Below are positions 63,510-64,000 of a DNA stretch of 64,000 nucleotides, in pieces. The stretch comes from Cryobacterium luteum (GTDB lineage: Bacteria; Actinomycetota; Actinomycetes; Actinomycetales; Microbacteriaceae). How positions within the stretch are numbered: the stretch's first letter is position 1; every line of letters begins with the position of its first letter. The notes under the pieces were generated by a model. That model was not told the DNA's origin and searched no databases. It saw only the letters and a program-made list of their open reading frames with translations. The stretch covers positions 80,322 to 144,321 of the forward strand of contig NZ_FOCN01000009.1 of the NCBI RefSeq assembly GCF_900110125.1, in the 5' to 3' direction. The position numbers and the translations under genes were made by a program.

Positions 63510-64000
63510 CTATTTGTTCCAGTTGGGTTTCTCGGTGGGGGTGGCGGCGCGGTTCTGGCCGGCGGGGCGCCAGGTTTGGGTGGGGTCGAAGAGGAGGGGG
63601 CCGCGGATCCAGGGTCGGCCGTTTCGCATGTCGATGTTCCAGCCGGAGGTGTCGATGCTGGAGTGGGCGGCGTTGCAGACCAGCACGGCGTTTCCGATGT
63701 CGGTGGGGCCGCCTTGGTTCCACGGGATGACGTGGTGGGCTTGGGTGTGTTGGGGTGGCACGGTGCAGCCGGGGATGACACAGCCGCCGTCGCGGGCGGC
63801 GAGGGCTCTTCGTTGTTGGGTGGTGAAGAACCGGTTGCTGGTGCCGAGGTTGAGAATCGTGCCGGTGTGGCCGAACAACACGGGTTGGTAGCCGCCGGCG
63901 CAGATCAACTCGTCGACCTGCTGCGGGGTGAGGGGCCCGTCGATACCGTCGATCCAGCCGGCTCCGCGCCCGGCGAGGAGATCGTTGATATTGATGTGCA
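63510..64000 (-). CDS. HNH endonuclease domain protein, DUF222-type (5' part outside the window)
   Basis: A partial gene: 163 codons, open to the window edge. The visible part ends in an HNH domain: LAARDGGCVIPGCTVPPQHT, AHHVIPWNQGGPTDIGNAVL and CNAAHSSI (Cys pair, His, Asn, His). The sequence before it (INDLLAGRGAGWIDGIDG, TPQQVDELICAGGY) is typical of the long DUF222-HNH proteins present in many copies in actinobacterial genomes. Not proof of a mobile element on its own. Confidence 0.85.
   Translation of the reverse strand, partial: HININDLLAGRGAGWIDGIDGPLTPQQVDELICAGGYQPVLFGHTGTILNLGTSNRFFTTQQRRALAARDGGCVIPGCTVPPQHTQAHHVIPWNQGGPTDIGNAVLVCNAAHSSIDTSGWNIDMRNGRPWIRGPLLFDPTQTWRPAGQNRAATPTEKPNWNK

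Noticed and set aside
63510..64000. Mobile element based on the HNH gene
   Set aside because: DUF222-HNH proteins are ordinary multi-copy genes in actinobacteria; no inverted repeats, transposase or integrase is seen.

Overview
The window reads as a chromosomal segment of a high-GC actinobacterium, most likely of the family Microbacteriaceae. The support is the GC-rich codon use, frequent GTG/TTG starts, coenzyme F420 biosynthesis genes, WXG100-type proteins, a DUF6421-like protein, an SCO7613-like giant membrane protein and a DUF222/HNH-type protein. No phage, IS element or CRISPR array is visible.

Layout. (1) 0-6 kb: a ribose-type sugar ABC importer (binding protein, permease, double ATPase) flanked by two paralogous SorC-type regulators, followed by the last 20 codons of a lost short-chain dehydrogenase. 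(2) 6-9 kb: pyrE with a small membrane protein and a septum-formation-like protein, then a divergent LysR regulator. (3) 9.2-20.8 kb: a nine-gene operon that fits reductive pyrimidine catabolism (beta-ureidopropionase, dihydropyrimidinase, luciferase-like flavin/F420 oxidoreductase, NMT1/THI5-type importer, omega-aminotransferase, malonate/methylmalonate-semialdehyde dehydrogenase) facing a MocR regulator across a promoter with two palindromes. No dihydropyrimidine dehydrogenase is present. (4) 20.9-27.6 kb: the putative F420-0 ABC transporter, fbiA/cofD, cofC/fbiD, cofE/fbiB and an F420-dependent G6PDH-family oxidoreductase. (5) 27.7-31.3 kb: xthA, a metallophosphatase-PKD gene interrupted by one in-frame amber codon, and a monooxygenase-fold membrane protein. 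(6) 31.4-38.8 kb: PutP-type symporter, a glutarate-type CoA-transferase plus glutaryl-CoA dehydrogenase with a GntR/FCD regulator, FAH-family hydrolase, AEC transporter and an alpha/beta hydrolase. (7) 38.9-53.6 kb: SCO7613-like protein, SDR, cation/proton antiporter, and a minimal type VII secretion-like island (FHA-containing EssC/EccC ATPase converging on an operon of WXG100-like proteins, an alpha/beta hydrolase and two paralogous lipoproteins). (8) 53.7-64 kb: small membrane protein, SRPBCC protein, amidohydrolase, an internally deleted AlkD remnant, a degenerate tRNA-like element, DUF6421-like protein plus SDR, an ABC exporter, threonine aldolase, acyl-CoA ligase and the 3' part of a DUF222/HNH gene.

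The parts most worth a second look are the T7SS-like island without its usual partners, the pyrimidine operon whose first step may be done by the luciferase-like oxidoreductase next to an F420 gene set, the cluster of decaying genes (SDR tail, amber metallophosphatase, deleted AlkD, degenerate tRNA), and a strongly repeated [A/G][A/G]CGGATGC motif. All functional calls come from reading the sequence; no database search was run.
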